Shown: positions 11,250-24,480 of the stretch, one piece after another
Layout: every line of letters starts with the position of its first letter
How positions within the stretch are numbered: the stretch's first letter is position 1
Origin: Cordilura impudica
Taxonomy: Eukaryota; Arthropoda; Insecta; Diptera; Scathophagidae
Assembly (NCBI GenBank): GCA_963682025.1
Contig: OY821519.1
Location: 7,380,168 to 7,444,167 of the forward strand
Direction: 5' to 3'
DNA: 64,000 nucleotides
Position numbers and translations under genes: made by a program
Notes under the pieces: model-generated
Database searches by the model: none
What the model was told of the DNA's origin: nothing
Seen by the model: only the letters and a program-made list of their open reading frames with translations

Positions 11250-11448
11250 TGGTTTATATGTATATTATTTTCAGAAAAGTAGGTTATTTTACTAAATATG
11301 CTCATGATCGGTTTTTTACTTAGTCTCCATATAAAAATTATATCAGATATGAACTTTTTCGTAATCCTTCTTGATCCTTGTAATAGGAGAAATCGATTTG
11401 GCAATGTCCGTCTATCTGTCTGTCTGTCGGTCTCTCTGTTGATAGCAT
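11250..11448 (-). mobile_element. Fragment of an INE-1/DINE-1-like repeat
   Basis: It contains a block like the palindrome-ended family (ATCAGATATGAACTTTTTCG) followed by TTCTTGATCCTTGTAATAGG and GTCCGTCTATCTGTCTGTCT, the conserved centre of INE-1-type repeats. The two are fused. Confidence 0.45.
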
Positions 11449-12241
11449 TTTCCCGATGTGGTCAGGGTATAATGACTGTGCTGATGTTTGTAACTACCAA
11501 AAATGTTTGACATAGACATAACTTTTATTATACCGATCGACACAGAATCACTTTATTAGTAGAATTAGCGATGTCCCTCCGTCCGTCCGTCTGTCCGTCC
11601 GTCCGTCTATGCGTTCATGTAAACCTTGTAATCAAATTACAGCTCGCATATATGAGCATATTTTGATGAGTTTTGGTATATGAGCTTCTGTCGGCCATAG
11701 GACAAACGCTTTTTAAACTAGTCATAATCGGTGCATGTTCAGACGTAGTCCCCATACAAATGATCCCTATGAGATCGACTTAAATTGCCATAACATCCAA
11801 ATTATAATAAAGATGTCGGTCAAATTGGGTTTGTATGTTTATTACATCCATTTATCAGTAGGCCAAAAATAAACCCTATAGGATAATTATTAGTGATAGC
11901 CCCCATATGAAGTTGATTTCCGATCTTCACTTTAATGTATCAAAAAACAAAAATATTGTAGAAATTTTTCTCAAATTTTATATTTATATATTTTGCAAAA
12001 ATTAAGCGGCCTTACCAAATATGGTCAAGATCAATCCATTTTTCGACTAAGCCCCCATATAGATATAGCCTCCGATATGAATTTTTTCATATCCGAAGGC
12101 AAAAAAAGAACTTGACTCAAACTTGGTTTACGTTTAATTTCTATAACTAAATAGTGGATTAAAGAGATAAGGTCTTGAAACACATGGAATAGGGTATCGT
12201 ATGGTCGCTCTAGACCGACTATAGTTTTCTTACTTGTTTTA
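11449..12241 (-). mobile_element. Palindrome-ended repeat, near full-length copy
   Basis: It runs from the GATGTGGTCAGGGTATAATG arm through (CCGT)n at 11577-11605 to an eroded palindrome (GGTCGCTCTAGACCGACTATA) and CTTACTTGTTTT. It has no coding capacity that stands out from other copies. Confidence 0.7.
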
Positions 12242-14040
12242 AACAATTTTAGGCATATTTAAATTTTGGACATTATGCCTTGTCCGATATGTATCTGCAA
12301 ACAACAAATTAATGATTTTAATAATTTTCTACATTTACCCAATTATGATGGATCCAATATTCGTTATCGAAACTCATGCATAATGGCATCTTATAGTCGG
12401 CCTATCCCTAGAATAATTTTCTACCTTGTTCATTGTGAATTTAAAATTCCTATTCCTGGTTCACTGTTTGCAGTTTCACTTATTTTCAACCACAATAAAA
12501 CCTATTCTGGGAATTACGTCTTATAAATTTATTGTGATTTTTCGGTTGCTCCCTGAAGGAAAGCCTGAAAATAATATTTTGACTGCCATTCGTTGCCTTC
12601 ACGGGTAAAGTAGGATGCATTTTCCATCACACATTTCTACTCAGAGGAAATGGAGGAGGAGTAATTTTCTTGAAAGTTAGCGCAACCTACATTTGAATAC
12701 TCTTTTTGTCTCTCAGCGGTAGATGAGAAATTTCTTAATATTTTCACACACAGAAAAATAATCTCCAACCGAATTGTTCTAAAATTTAACAACTGAATTT
12801 TCGATTGTAGCAACAGAAATTATGTAGCAACTAACCATTTTCTATTATGATAAAATACATTCTGTTCAGACAATAGAATTGTAATTGCAAGCAACTCAAA
12901 ATCCGGTTATTATATTCCATGATCGAGAATAAGAATTAAAAAGAAAAACTGCTAAACACGCTTAAATCTTTAAATCCATTTAGCGAAATACGATCCGCGT
13001 GATTTTTTTTATCAATTTTAAGCAGTTTTTTTTTTTTGCGAGAATACAAATTGATTTAGAAAACCTGAGAAACAGAAACAGGAGCATATTAAGTTTTGCC
13101 ATACTTACAAAATATGCGAGATTTTGCAATTGTTAATTTATTTTTGTATTTCAGAAAGTATTTTTTTTGTTTATTTTTTAGTTTAATAAATTTAGTAGAT
13201 CGATGAACACATTGTTTCAAAATTTCTTTTTTTTTTTCATTAAATAGGCATATAATATTAATAATAAAACTTTTCTATATGACATGTTTTGAAACCGTCA
13301 GCTTAATAAATTTAATTAAAAAATTTTAAAATAAAAATTTAATTAAAAAATCTTATTGCTTCAAATATTTTTTCATTTCTATACTTTTTCCGGGAATTGT
13401 TTTAATTAATTACTGAAAGCAATCCATGAGCAGAAACCTATAATTCCGAAAAAAAACAGCATGTTCACGCTGTTGTTTATCAACATTTTATTAATAAATA
13501 TTTTATATTTTTCTCCATCCCCTTGTCAAGGGTGACAATTGTTTCTGGCAAATTTTCATCTTCCTTCAAAAGTTCTTATTTTAAATGCGCGCCTCAGCGA
13601 AATATACAAAGAAAAAAATAAAACATCAACAAATAAAGGCAAAAACATAATATTTAAATCTTGGCACAGCATGATGAATGAATTGTGAACAGAATATATA
13701 AAAAGTTTTCTATTTAATAACAACTGACAGAAAATTTGTTTGAAGGTGACAAAAATAAAAAGATAAATGATTTGAATAAGAATTTGTAAATAGCACAGCA
13801 ATACAATTATAAATTGTTAAAAGTTATGAATTTAAGATAAAATTTAATATAATTTTATACAATAATTTTACATACAAACATACAACAATAAGCAATATGA
13901 AGCGAATGTAATAATTTGCTAAAAGCATGAATTTTGTAAATAGTTCCGGTTTTGTACCATATTGTTACCTTTTAACACTTTTAACAAATGTTTGAACATA
14001 TTCTGGTCTACACTCTCATAGAACATTTTAATTTTTCATA
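12242..14040. other. AT-rich DNA, no recognisable gene
   Basis: Short open frames occur at 12266-12526 (86 aa) and 13556-13801 (81 aa, minus), but neither has a domain motif and neither shows a codon pattern distinct from background. A run of CACACAGAAAAATAATCTCC near 12750 and A/T homopolymers are present. This may be intronic or intergenic. Confidence 0.45.
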
Positions 14041-14870
14041 GCTCTGCTGCTGGTGGTGAATGCTTGAACGGATGTGTGTTTCTATATATATTTATGTATG
14101 TATGTGTAAGCATTTCCGTATATTTGTAATGTTTTTTTTGGTGTTTTTCGTTGTGTTCGGTTCCAATAATGCCATTTCATTTTTCAACAATGTGTGTAAC
14201 ATATGCATTTTCGGTTTGTTTTTTTCGCGGCTGTTCTTTTGTAGTTCTACTATATGGTACTCGTTTTGTTTTGCTTGTGTGTTTTTTTTTTTTTTTTTTT
14301 TGTTTCGGGTGAGTATATCATAAATTTGTTTACAATACATACAACTGCGTTAAAAACGGAAACATTTTACACCGCAAAAAAGCTAATGTATATATGCATA
14401 TGTATTATTGCAGCAACAATTACATTACAAACAACTGCTGTTGCCTCTTTAAGCCGACACAACAACAACAACAACGACAACAGCAACAACAAGGCAAACA
14501 ACAACCATTAAAACCAGCCAACCGTACAACGAACGACAATAATAAAAGACAGATGCAATTACAGAAATTATTCACACAAAAACACCAACAACAACAGTAA
14601 AGAGCCACTCGTGAAAAAAAAACACAAATATGCAAAATAAAAATAATCGAATTTTTTCGGGTGAACATTTTTATTAGAGCATGATTTATGGAATGCAAAT
14701 GTGATATTTATTTCAATTTTATGTAAATTATCCCAATGAAATTTATCTCTTCCAAAGTAGTGATGAAAGCAGCAGTTTTTCAACGGATGTTTTTACAGAA
14801 AAAAATATTGCGAAAAATTTGATTGAATAAAATTTCATGTTTTCTAATTTTTAATCAAAATTCGCCTGTT
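14041..14870. other. AT-rich DNA with poly-T and CAA microsatellites
   Basis: A T-tract lies at 14283-14300 and a CAACAACAACAACGACAACA tract at 14460-14495. One plus-strand frame (14394-14600) reads as Q-rich because of the CAA tract. Without an exon signal or a conserved flank this is better read as a microsatellite. The area could border a neuronal-type fly gene, but nothing here shows that. Confidence 0.4.
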
Positions 14871-14879
14871 GGTCCCTTT

Positions 14880-17800
14880 TCAGAAAAATTACCTTTTTCC
14901 GAAAGTTTTTTTACGAAATAAGTTCTACCTTTTCAGAAAAAATATTTTCTTAAAAAATTAATTTTTAAAGAAAAGTACCTTTGTTATAAAAATGTCTTTT
15001 TTAAGAAAGGAAACTTTTGTAAGAAAGACTGCTTTTTAAGAATATGCACATTTTAAGAAAATTAATTTTTTAAGAAAAGAAAAACTGTATTTTTTTTAAG
15101 AAAAGTGCACATTTTTTTACCAAGTTATAAAAGGTATTTTTTAAAATAAGAAATGGTAGTTGCTAAAGCCAAACTGTACTTTTTAACGAAGAATTTAATT
15201 TGCTACGAAAATCTTACTTCTTACGAAAAAGGTACTTTTTAAGAAAAATTACTTTTTAAGAAATGGTACTATTTAAGAAAAGTACTTTTTAAAAAAGTTA
15301 CTTTTTTAAAAATGTACTTTTTAAGAAAAAGTACTTTTTAAGAAAAGGTACTTTTTAAAAAAAGATTCTTTTTAGGATAAATTATTTTTTTAAGAAATGG
15401 CAGTTCATAAAGAAAAACGATACTCTTTTAAGCAAAAGATTCTTTTTAAAAAAAAAGGAACCTATTTTAAGAAAAACTTACTTTTTTTGAAAAAAAAGTT
15501 TTTTTAGAAAAGGTTTTTTTAAGGTACTTTTTAAAAAGGGTACTTTTGAAAAAATATACTTTTTAAGAAAATTTGCTTTTTAAGAAAAAGTACTTTTTAA
15601 GAAAAGGTACTTTAAAAAAATTAACTTTTTAAGAAATATTAACTTTTTTGAAAAAGTACTTTTTTGGATAAGGTCGTTTTTAAGGTATTTTTTAAAAAGG
15701 ATAATTTTTAAGGAAAGTATTTTTACGAAAAACTTAATTTTTTAAGAAAAATGTGCTTTTTACGAAAAATTTAACTTTTCTTAGAAAAAAGAAAACGGTA
15801 CTTTTTTAAGACAAAGATATTATTTATGAAAAAGTTACTTTTTATGAAAAGGTATTTTTTAAATAAAGTATTTTTTAACGAAGAATTTACTTTGCTACCA
15901 AAAACTTAGTTTTTGAGAAAAAGTACTTTTAACGAAAAGGTACATTTTAAGAAATGGTACTTTTCAAGAAAAATAAAAGGTAAGAAAAGGTAAGTTCTTA
16001 AAGAAAAGTGATAATCTTTTCAGCAAAACATTCCTTTTTAGAAAAAAGTTACTTTAAAAAAAAAAAACTTAAGAAAAGTTACTTTTTAAGAGAAATTAAC
16101 ATGTTTCGAAAAAGTCTTTTTTTAGGAAAGGTCTTTTTTAAGGTACTTTTTAAGAAAAGGTACGTTTTAAGAAACGATAATATTTTAAGTAAGGTATTTT
16201 TTTACGTAAAACTTACTTTTTTAAGAAAAATTTTATTTTTTAAGAAAAATGTATTTTTTACAGAAAAAGTTATCCTATTAAGAGAAATTGAGTTTTTTAA
16301 AAAGGGAAACATTGTAAAAAAGACTGCTTTTTAAGAATATGCACATTTTAAGAAAAAGTAGTTTTTTAAGAAAAGGAAAACTGTACTTTTTTTAAGAAAG
16401 TTCACTTTTTTACGAAAAAGTTATGAAAAGGTATTTTTTAAAATAAAGCATTTTTTAAGAAAAGCTAGTTCCTAAAGGAAAACGGTACTTTACTTCTACG
16501 AAAATGGTACTTTTTAAGAAAATTTAGTTTTTAAAGAAGGTACTTTCAAAAAGAGGTACTTTTTAAGAAAGGTTACTCTTTCAGAAAATGCACTTTTTAA
16601 GATAAAGTATTTCTTAAGAAAAGGCAGATCATAAATAAAAACGATACTCTTTTAAGCAAATGATTCTTTCATAGAAAAAATGAACCTTTTTTAAGAAAAA
16701 CAAACTTTTTTTGAAAAGGGTATTTTTTAGAAAAGCTTTTTTTAAAACAGGTACTTTGTAAAAAAAGTACTTCTTAAGAAAATTTACTTTTTAAGAAAAA
16801 GTACTTTTCAAAAAAGGTACTTTAAAAAAATTTACTTTTTAAGAAATATTAACTTTTTTTGAAAAAGCACTTTCTTTAGATAAGGTCGTTTTTAAGGTAT
16901 TTTTTTAAGAAAAAGATAAATTTTATGAAAAGTAGGATTTTTTTATGAAAAAGTTATTTTTTAAGAAAAGGTAAGTTCTTAAAGCAAAGTGATGCTCTTT
17001 TAAGCAAAACATTCCTTTTTAGAAAAAAGTTACTTTAAAAAAAAACTTACTTTTTTCGAAAAAACTATTTATTAGAAAATGTTTTTTTTTTTTTAAAAGG
17101 TACTCTAAAAAAAGGTACTTTCTAAGAAAATGTATTTTTAAGAAAAGGTACTTTTTAAGAAAATTTACTTTTTAAGATAAATTAACATTTTGCGAAAAAG
17201 TACTTTTTTGGGAAAGGCGTTTTTAAGGTACTTTGTAAGAAAGGTACTTTTTAAGAAAATGTATATTTTAAGAAAAGATAATATTTTAAGAAAGATATTT
17301 TTTTGCGTAAAACTTAGAAAAATATATTCTTTTAAGAAAAAGGTACCCTATTAAGAGAAACTTAGTTTTTTAAGAAAGGAAACCTTGGTGGAAAAAGAAA
17401 TCTATTTAAGAAAAAGAAACTTCTTAAGGAAAAATAGCTATTTTAGAAAAAGGTTATTTTTTTAAAAGATAACTTTTTTAAAACAAAATTATTTCTTAGA
17501 AAAGATTATTTTTAAGAAAAGGTACTATTTAGGAATAGGTACTCTTAAGGATAAAGTACTTTTTTTAGAAAAGTTAGTTCTTACAGAAAACCGGTACTTT
17601 TATAAGAAAGCGGTCATATTTTAAGGAAGAACACTTTTTTAAAAAATTTACTTTTTAAAATAAAGCAGTTTTTAAGAAAATTTAGTTATATTAAAGAAAA
17701 TTTTACTTCTTATGAAAAACGTACTTTTTTACGAAAAACTTACTTTTTAAGAAAAAGTACTTTTTAAGAAAATGTACTTTTTAAGAAAAGGCACTTTTGA

Positions 17801-18985
17801 AAAAAATTTACTTTTAAAAAAGGTACTTTTTAATACAGGTACTTTTTAAGAAAAGGTACTTTTTAAGAAAGGGTACTTTTTAAGAAAAGGTACTTTTTAA
17901 GAAAATGTACTTTTTAAGAAAAGGTACTTTTTAAGAAAAGGTACTTTTCAAGAAAATGTACTTTTTAAGAAAAGGTGCTCTTTTAAGCACAAGCTTGCTT
18001 TTTAGAAAAGGGTACTTTTTTACACTACTTTTTTCGAAAGAAGTGTTTATTAGAAAAGGTTTTTTTAAAAAAAAGGTACTTTCTAAGAAAATGTATTTTT
18101 TAAGATAAGCTACTTTTTAAGAGAAATCAACATTTTTCGAATAAGTACTTTTTTAGAGAAGTTCTCTTTTAAGGTACTTTTTAGGAAAATGTACTTTTTA
18201 AGAAAAGATAATATTTTAAGAAAGTTATTTTTTTACGTAAAACTTACTTTTTTAAGAAAAATTTTATTTTTTAAGAAAGATGTATTCTTTTAAGACAAAG
18301 GTACCCTATTAAGAGAAACTTAGGTTTTTAAGAAAGGAAAAAGATATCTATTTAAGAAAAATAAACTTCTTAAGGAAAAATAGCTTTTTTAAAAAAAGGT
18401 TATTTTTTTAAAAAGAGAACTTTTTTAAACAAAATTATTTCTTAACAAAAGATTATTTTTAAGAAAATGTATTATTCAGGAATAGGTACTCCTAAGGATA
18501 AAGTACTTTTTTAAGAAAAGTTAATTCTTAAAGAAAAACGGTACTTTTATAAGAAAGCGGTCATACTTTAAGAAAGGACACTTTTTTAAAAAAAAGGTAC
18601 TTATTAAAATAAAGTAGTTTTTTAAGAAAAGGTAGTTTTTTTAAAGAAACATTTACTTTTTATAAAAAACGCATTTTTTACGAAAAACTTACTTTTTTCG
18701 AAAAGGGCTCTTTTTAAGAAGAGGTACTCTTTTAAGAAAAAAGTACTATTTTCCACAAAACTTACTTTAAAAAAAAGTACTTTTTAAAAAGTGTTTATAA
18801 ATTACTTTTTAAGAATAAGTACTTTTTATGATAAAGTACTTTTTTTCGAAAAGTTATTTCTCAGGAAACGGTACTTTTTAAGAAAAATTCGCTTTTTTTT
18901 GGAAAATTTTTAAGAAAAAGAAATTATTTTTAATAAAAGTCACCTTTTTACGAAAAACGTACTTTTTAAGAAAGTTTACTTTTTT
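14880..18985 (+). repeat. 17-18-bp minisatellite array, forward orientation
   Basis: The consensus is GGTACTTTTTAAGAAAA. The units are nearly perfect at 17821-17985 and decayed towards both edges. Higher-order copies are visible: the block near 16260-17060 resembles those near 15000-16060 and 17330-18560, so segments were duplicated at the 1-kb scale as well. Lys/Phe-rich frames are by-products. Confidence 0.9.
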
Positions 18986-21404
18986 AGTCTTTGGTGGAAC
19001 TTGAATATTGAAATTCATATTTCTAGGATATTATAACAAGAAGAAATTCTTTCCTCTTTCCGGCCATCTTTATTCCATAAAAATCATATCAAAATTTAAA
19101 AATTTATATTCGAGTATCCAAAAATTGTTCTTCGGTGGATCTTTACGCCGATAGAGGATCCTGCATTATACATTCCAAATTTTAAGTTCCTAGCTCAAAA
19201 TAAATTTTAATTATACAGAATTGGTAAATGAAGAGCGTAACTATATACAAAATTGGTGATGGTGTAAATGTCCCGTAAAAACCTCATGTAAATTATCTTG
19301 GACTTGGTGTAAACAAAAACAAATTCAATCAAACTAACACCAAATGAAGACAAAATAACTCGATCAAAAAAAATTCGAATAGTGCTTGCGAAAAAATATG
19401 AAGATAAAGGTGTGTTAAGATTTTTTCAATCTCATTCCTTAAGTATAAACATTTTTCAGTTATTTTTTTTTTCTTTTATTTTTGAGAGACAGAAAATTTT
19501 GTTTTTTATTGTTATTAATTTTTTTTTCTGACTCCACTACCAGCATCCAGTGTTTCGATAGTTCCTTTTAATTTCTCTCAAATCCATACATCAAGTCCTT
19601 AATATCGTTGTTTCTCTAGAATGAATTCCAGCACTAATGCTTTGCAAAGAAAAACTTGTTTCTATACATTTCCCATCAATGGTGAATTCTGGGGAATCAG
19701 TGTCAGATAATTTTGCTGGACTTCTTTTTATTCTGTTGAATAAATTCATTTAAACTGGCATTGCTTATTTCTGCACATTCTGGATTGTATAACAAATGAG
19801 CATATTTTTGTTAATATTAATGACTCTGACTGCGTTTTTAAGTAAAAACTACCCGAATAGCTACAAAATTGTAACATGTTTTGGAAGAATGAAATACAGA
19901 TTTTATACTGGAGCCAAACAAACTAAAACTAATTTAAATTAAACATAAAAATTGAAATTGCAAACAATAGAAACCTAAAACAAAACAACTTAATTCTTTG
20001 AAACTTGTTTAAATTAATGAAACATGAATTTAAAATTTTAATTTTAAATAAAAATATGTTAATTAGTGTATTAGCATCAAGCTGAAATAGTCCACTCATT
20101 AATAGTTAACAATACGACCATAGAACGCTAACTAGTACATCAAATGTTGTTTAATTGTATTTAGAATTTCTAATAGGGTTTGTGTGTATCTTTGTGTGTA
20201 TGTGTTTCTGTGTTTTGAAGTACAAACAATACACAAACAGAAACACACCTTAACATTTAGAACGCAAACATATACACACACATGCATATACTTTACTAAA
20301 CATGTATGTATGCATTTATACAATATGTACACGGATCTAGTTACATAACACTCATCTATTAATCCTAACTATACAAACACATACACATACACATGCACCC
20401 ATACACAAGCGCATATACGAAGGCAAGTTGATTGCGTGCATTGATGCTCGTTTGATATCAATTGCATTTGCTATTGAATTTAGTATTACGTTTATATAAT
20501 GCGAAATTCCTGCTCAGTTGTTTGTGTATGTGTGTGTGTGTTTGCGTGTTGTTCAAATAGTTTTTGTTAGTGTATTCAACTCATTGACATACAATAGAAA
20601 ATGATACCAGTCATTTAAACACGACTCATAAGTGCACTGAATTGAAATATAATTTGATTTAAATTTTTTACAAAATACTCGTAGCATCATGACAACAAAT
20701 AAGTTATCAATGAACAACATCAAAAGAGACTCGTATATTAATTTAAAAAGAGAATCTAGAACACAGGTAATCAAAACCATATTATGTTCAGGTGTTTGAA
20801 AAATCAACACCTGCTCAAATTGGCCACCAAAAAATCATTTCAATTATATTACAATAACAAATGATGGCTAAAAATAATTATAGTTTTATCAACGAATTGG
20901 GAAGTGGTCATATTGGTGAGTTATAATGGTTCATTTGTGGAAAGGCTCTGCTGCTTCGAACAATTTGTCTTCATCATAATCAGTCTAATTCACATGTAAA
21001 ATAGATTTTCATGAGTGTGGTCTCAAAATCATAATGTATCGGATTCGAATATTTATACTTATATTATTTTTTCTTTCTAAATCTTCAAAAATTTTCTTAT
21101 GTGCTTCAATTTCTCTATTATCCGGTCCTACAGTCGATTGGTGTAAATATAGTCCCGAATTACCGAAACAAGGGCATTCCTAAAATAAGTATGAAAAACA
21201 TTTTAACAAAGAACATAAAAACGTTACAAAAATAATATTTGTAAAAAATTAAAATTTTTCAAAAAAAAAACTACTCATCATTGACTCATTGACGTTCTAA
21301 CTGGTTATGCTTAATTTTTAATTTCATAAAATTTTCACTCATACGTTTAAGTGGTAATACACTAACTAGCATCCAATAAATCTAACATTTTTGGTAAAAA
21401 TAAA
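18986..21404. other. Centre between the inverted arrays; no gene recognised
   Basis: This is unique-looking AT-rich DNA with TG/CA microsatellites at 20175-20420 and 20522-20545. It has an inverted pair, TGTGTTTCTGTGTTTT near 20203 and ACAAACAGAAACACA near 20235. No transposase-like or other family motif was found in any frame. Confidence 0.5.
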
Positions 21405-24400
21405 GTTTTCTTAAAAAGCGCCATTCTTAAAAAAGTAAGTTTTCCAAAAAAAATACGATTTCTTAAAAAAGTATCTTATCGAAAAAAGTAACTTTAGTAA
21501 AAGTGCCTTTACTTATAAAGTAGCTTTCCTTAAAAAGTAACTTTTCTTAAAAAAGTGACTTTTCAAAATAAGTACCTTCCCTTAAAGAGTAAAATTTTTT
21601 TTATAAAGTACCTGTTCTTAAATAAATAATTTTTTCTAAAAGTATCTTTACTAAAAATATCTTTACTTATAAAAAGTATGTTTTCATAAAAAAGCACATT
21701 TTCTTAAAAAAGTACTTTTTCTTAAAAATGTACCTTTTGCTAAAAGAGTACCTTTCCTTATAAAGTACCTTTTCTTAAAAAAGTAAATTTTATTTTTAAA
21801 AAAGTACCTTTTATTAAGAAAGTTACTTTTCTAAAAAAGTACCTTCCCTTAAAAATTTACCTTCTTTTAATAAAGTGCCTTTTCATAAAAAAAAAAATTC
21901 TAAAAGTACTATTAGTAAAAGTGGGTTTTTTTATAAAAAGAATATTTTCTTAAAAAGACACATTTTCTTTAAAAAAAAAACTTTTCTTAAAAAAGTACTT
22001 TTTCTTAAAAAAGTATCCTTTCTTAAAAGAGTACCTTTTCTTAAAAAAGTACCTTTTCTTAAAAAAGAGATCTAAAAAATTCTTTAAAAAAATATTTTTT
22101 CTAAACGTATCCTAACTTATAAAAGTATATTTTCTTAAAGCAGCACATTTTCTTAAAAGGGTACACTCCATATAAAGTACCTCTTCTTAAAAAAGTACCT
22201 TTTCTTTAAAAAAAAAAAAAGTACATTTCTTAGAAAATGGCTTTTCTAAAAAAGTACCTTCCCTTAAATATTTATCTTTTTTTATAAAGTACCTTTTCTT
22301 AAATAAGTCATTTTTTCTAAAAGTACCTTTAGTAAAAGTACCTTTACTTGTAAAAAGTAGATTTTCTTAAAAAAACACATTTTCTTAAAAAGAGTACCTT
22401 ATCTTAAAAGAGCCTTTTTAAAAGACTACTAATAAAGTACCTTTTCTTAGATAAGTCATTTTTTCTACAAGTACCTTTAGTAAAAGTACCTTTACTTATA
22501 AAAAGTATATTTTTCTTAAAACAGCACATTTTACTATAAATTAGCGTTCCTTAAAAAGTACCTTTTCTTAAAAAAGTACCTATTTTTAAAAAGTACCTTT
22601 TCTTAAGGAAGGGACTTATCTAAAAATAGGTACCTTTCCTCAAAAATTTACCTTTTTTAATATAGTACCTTTTCTTAAAAAGATCATTTTTTATAAAAGT
22701 ACTTTTCGTAAAAGTATCTTTACTTATAAGAAGTATATTTGCCTAAAAAAGTACATTTTCTTAAAAAAGTACTTTTTCTTAAAAAGTACCTTTTCTTATA
22801 GGAGTATCTTTCCGTATTAAGTACTTTTTCTTAAAAAAGTAAATTTTCTCTAAAAAAAAGTACCTTTTACTTTTCTAAAAAATTTACATTTTTTTAATAA
22901 AGTACCTTTTCGTAAAAAATTTTTTCTTCTAAAAGTACCATTATTAAAAGTGTCTTTACCTATAAAAAGAATATTTTCTTAAAAGAGTACCATTTCTTAA
23001 AAGAGTTCCTTTCTTAAATAATTACCTTTTCTTAAAAAAGTGACTTTAAAAAAAATGTACCTTCCCTTAAAAATGTACCATTTTTAAATAAAGTATCTTT
23101 TCTTAAAAAAAATATTTTTTCTAAAAGTATCTTAACTTATAAAAAGTATATTTTCTTAAAAAAGCACATTTTCTTAAAAGAGTACATTTCCTTGTAAAGT
23201 ATATATTCTTAAAAAAGTACCTTTTCTTTAAAAAAAAGTAAATTTTCTTAAGAAAGTGACTTTTCTAAAAAATTACCTTCCATTAAAAGTTGTCCTTTTT
23301 TAATGAAGTACCTCCTCTTAAAAAACATTTTTTTTTTAAGTAAAAGTGTCTTCACTTATAAAACAATATTTTCATAAAAAAAGTACATTTCCTTAAAAAA
23401 GTACCTTTTCTTAAAAGAGTACCTTTCCTTATAAAGTACATTTTCTTAAAAAATAAATTTTCGTTAAAAAAGTACCTTTCTTTATAAAGAAACTTTCTTT
23501 AAAAAATGCCCTTTCTTAAAAAAAGTACCTTCTTTTATATAGTACTGTTTCTTAAAAAAATATTTTTTTCTAAAAATACCATTAGTGTCTTTGCGTATAA
23601 AAAGTATATTTTTTTAAAAAAAGCTCATTTTCAAAAAAATAGCTTTTCTAAAAAATTACTTTTTCTTAAAGAAGTAAGTTTCCCCTAAAAAGTACATTTT
23701 CTTAAGAAAGAGACTTTTCATAAAAACATAACTTTTCTTAAAATTGTACCATTTTTTAAAAAAGTTATCCTTTTTTAAAAAAGTAACTTTATTAAAAAAA
23801 GTACCTTTTTCTAAAAAAAGTACCTTTTCTAAAAATATAAATTATTTTTATATGATTTTTGTTTTTTTTTTTTAAAATCCTAAAAAACGGCACATATCAC
23901 ATTTAATAATCACTGCAAACTAACGTTTACAATTTTTTCCCGACGTTCCGAAGATTGTATGGCTTCCTCTTCAGATGTTTCTTGTAATTTTTTTTAAACT
24001 GTCTTTTCAGGAGAAAGTGAATTTCAAAAAATTGCCTTTCTTACAAAAGTACCTTTCCTTAAAAAACCCCTTTCTTAAAACAGTACCTTTTTTAAGAAAG
24101 TATCTTAAAAAGTGCTTTTTCAGAAAAAACTACCTTTTCTTAAAAAAAGTCATTTTTTTAAGTACCTTTTCTTACGGAAGTGTCTTTTCATAAAAAAGTA
24201 CTTCTTCTTAAAAAAAAAAAGTGTTTTCTTAAAAAATTATTCTTAAAAATTATATTTTCTTCGAAAAGTACTTTTCCTTGAAAAAATACCTTTTATTAAA
24301 GACATACCTTTTCTTATAAAAGTACCTCCTTTTTTGTGAAAGCACCTTTTATGTATCTTTAAAAAGTACTTTTTTTCAAAAAAATATATTTTCTTAACAA

Positions 24401-24480
24401 TTTAAGATTTTTATTTGCCTTTTCCTTTGCTTAAAAAAGTAAATTTTCTTTTCAAAGTACCTTTTCTTAAAAAGTACCTA
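21405..24480 (-). repeat. 17-18-bp minisatellite array, inverted orientation
   Basis: The consensus on the plus strand is TTTTCTTAAAAAAGTACC, the reverse complement of the array at 14880-18985. The array is interrupted at about 23832-23992 by unrelated sequence containing ACGTTTACAATTTTTTCCCG. Frames such as those at 21875-22075 and 23975-24193 are artefacts of the array. Confidence 0.9.

Larger units (their letters stand above)
14880..24480. mobile_element. Candidate fold-back element: inverted minisatellite arms around a 2.4-kb centre
   Basis: The left arm (14880-18985) repeats a unit GGTACTTTTTAAGAAAA. The right arm (21405-24480) repeats its reverse complement TTTTCTTAAAAAGTACC. Together they could pair over about 3 kb. 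Long inverted arms made of short tandem repeats are typical of Drosophila fold-back (FB) elements. No transposase is visible in the centre, and no unique terminal inverted repeat or target duplication is evident at the outer edges, so an alternative is two separate expansions of one satellite in opposite orientation. Confidence 0.5.

Noticed and set aside
12266..12526. 86-aa frame starting MDIMPCPICICKQQ
   Set aside because: Two close cysteines hint at a zinc ligand, but no second pair follows and no family is recognised.
14394..14600. Gln-rich open frame
   Set aside because: It is produced by a CAA microsatellite. There is no conserved flank, splice signal or start context, and CAA tracts are common in non-coding fly DNA.
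16008..16334. Open frame rich in Phe and Lys (108 aa), and similar ones at 21875-22075, 23506-23688 and 23975-24193
   Set aside because: They are translations of the 17-18-bp minisatellite. The residue pattern FLKKVPFLKK follows from the repeat unit, and frames shift with unit length.
20132..20332. Cys/Val-rich 66-aa minus-strand frame
   Set aside because: It lies over TG/CA microsatellite DNA.
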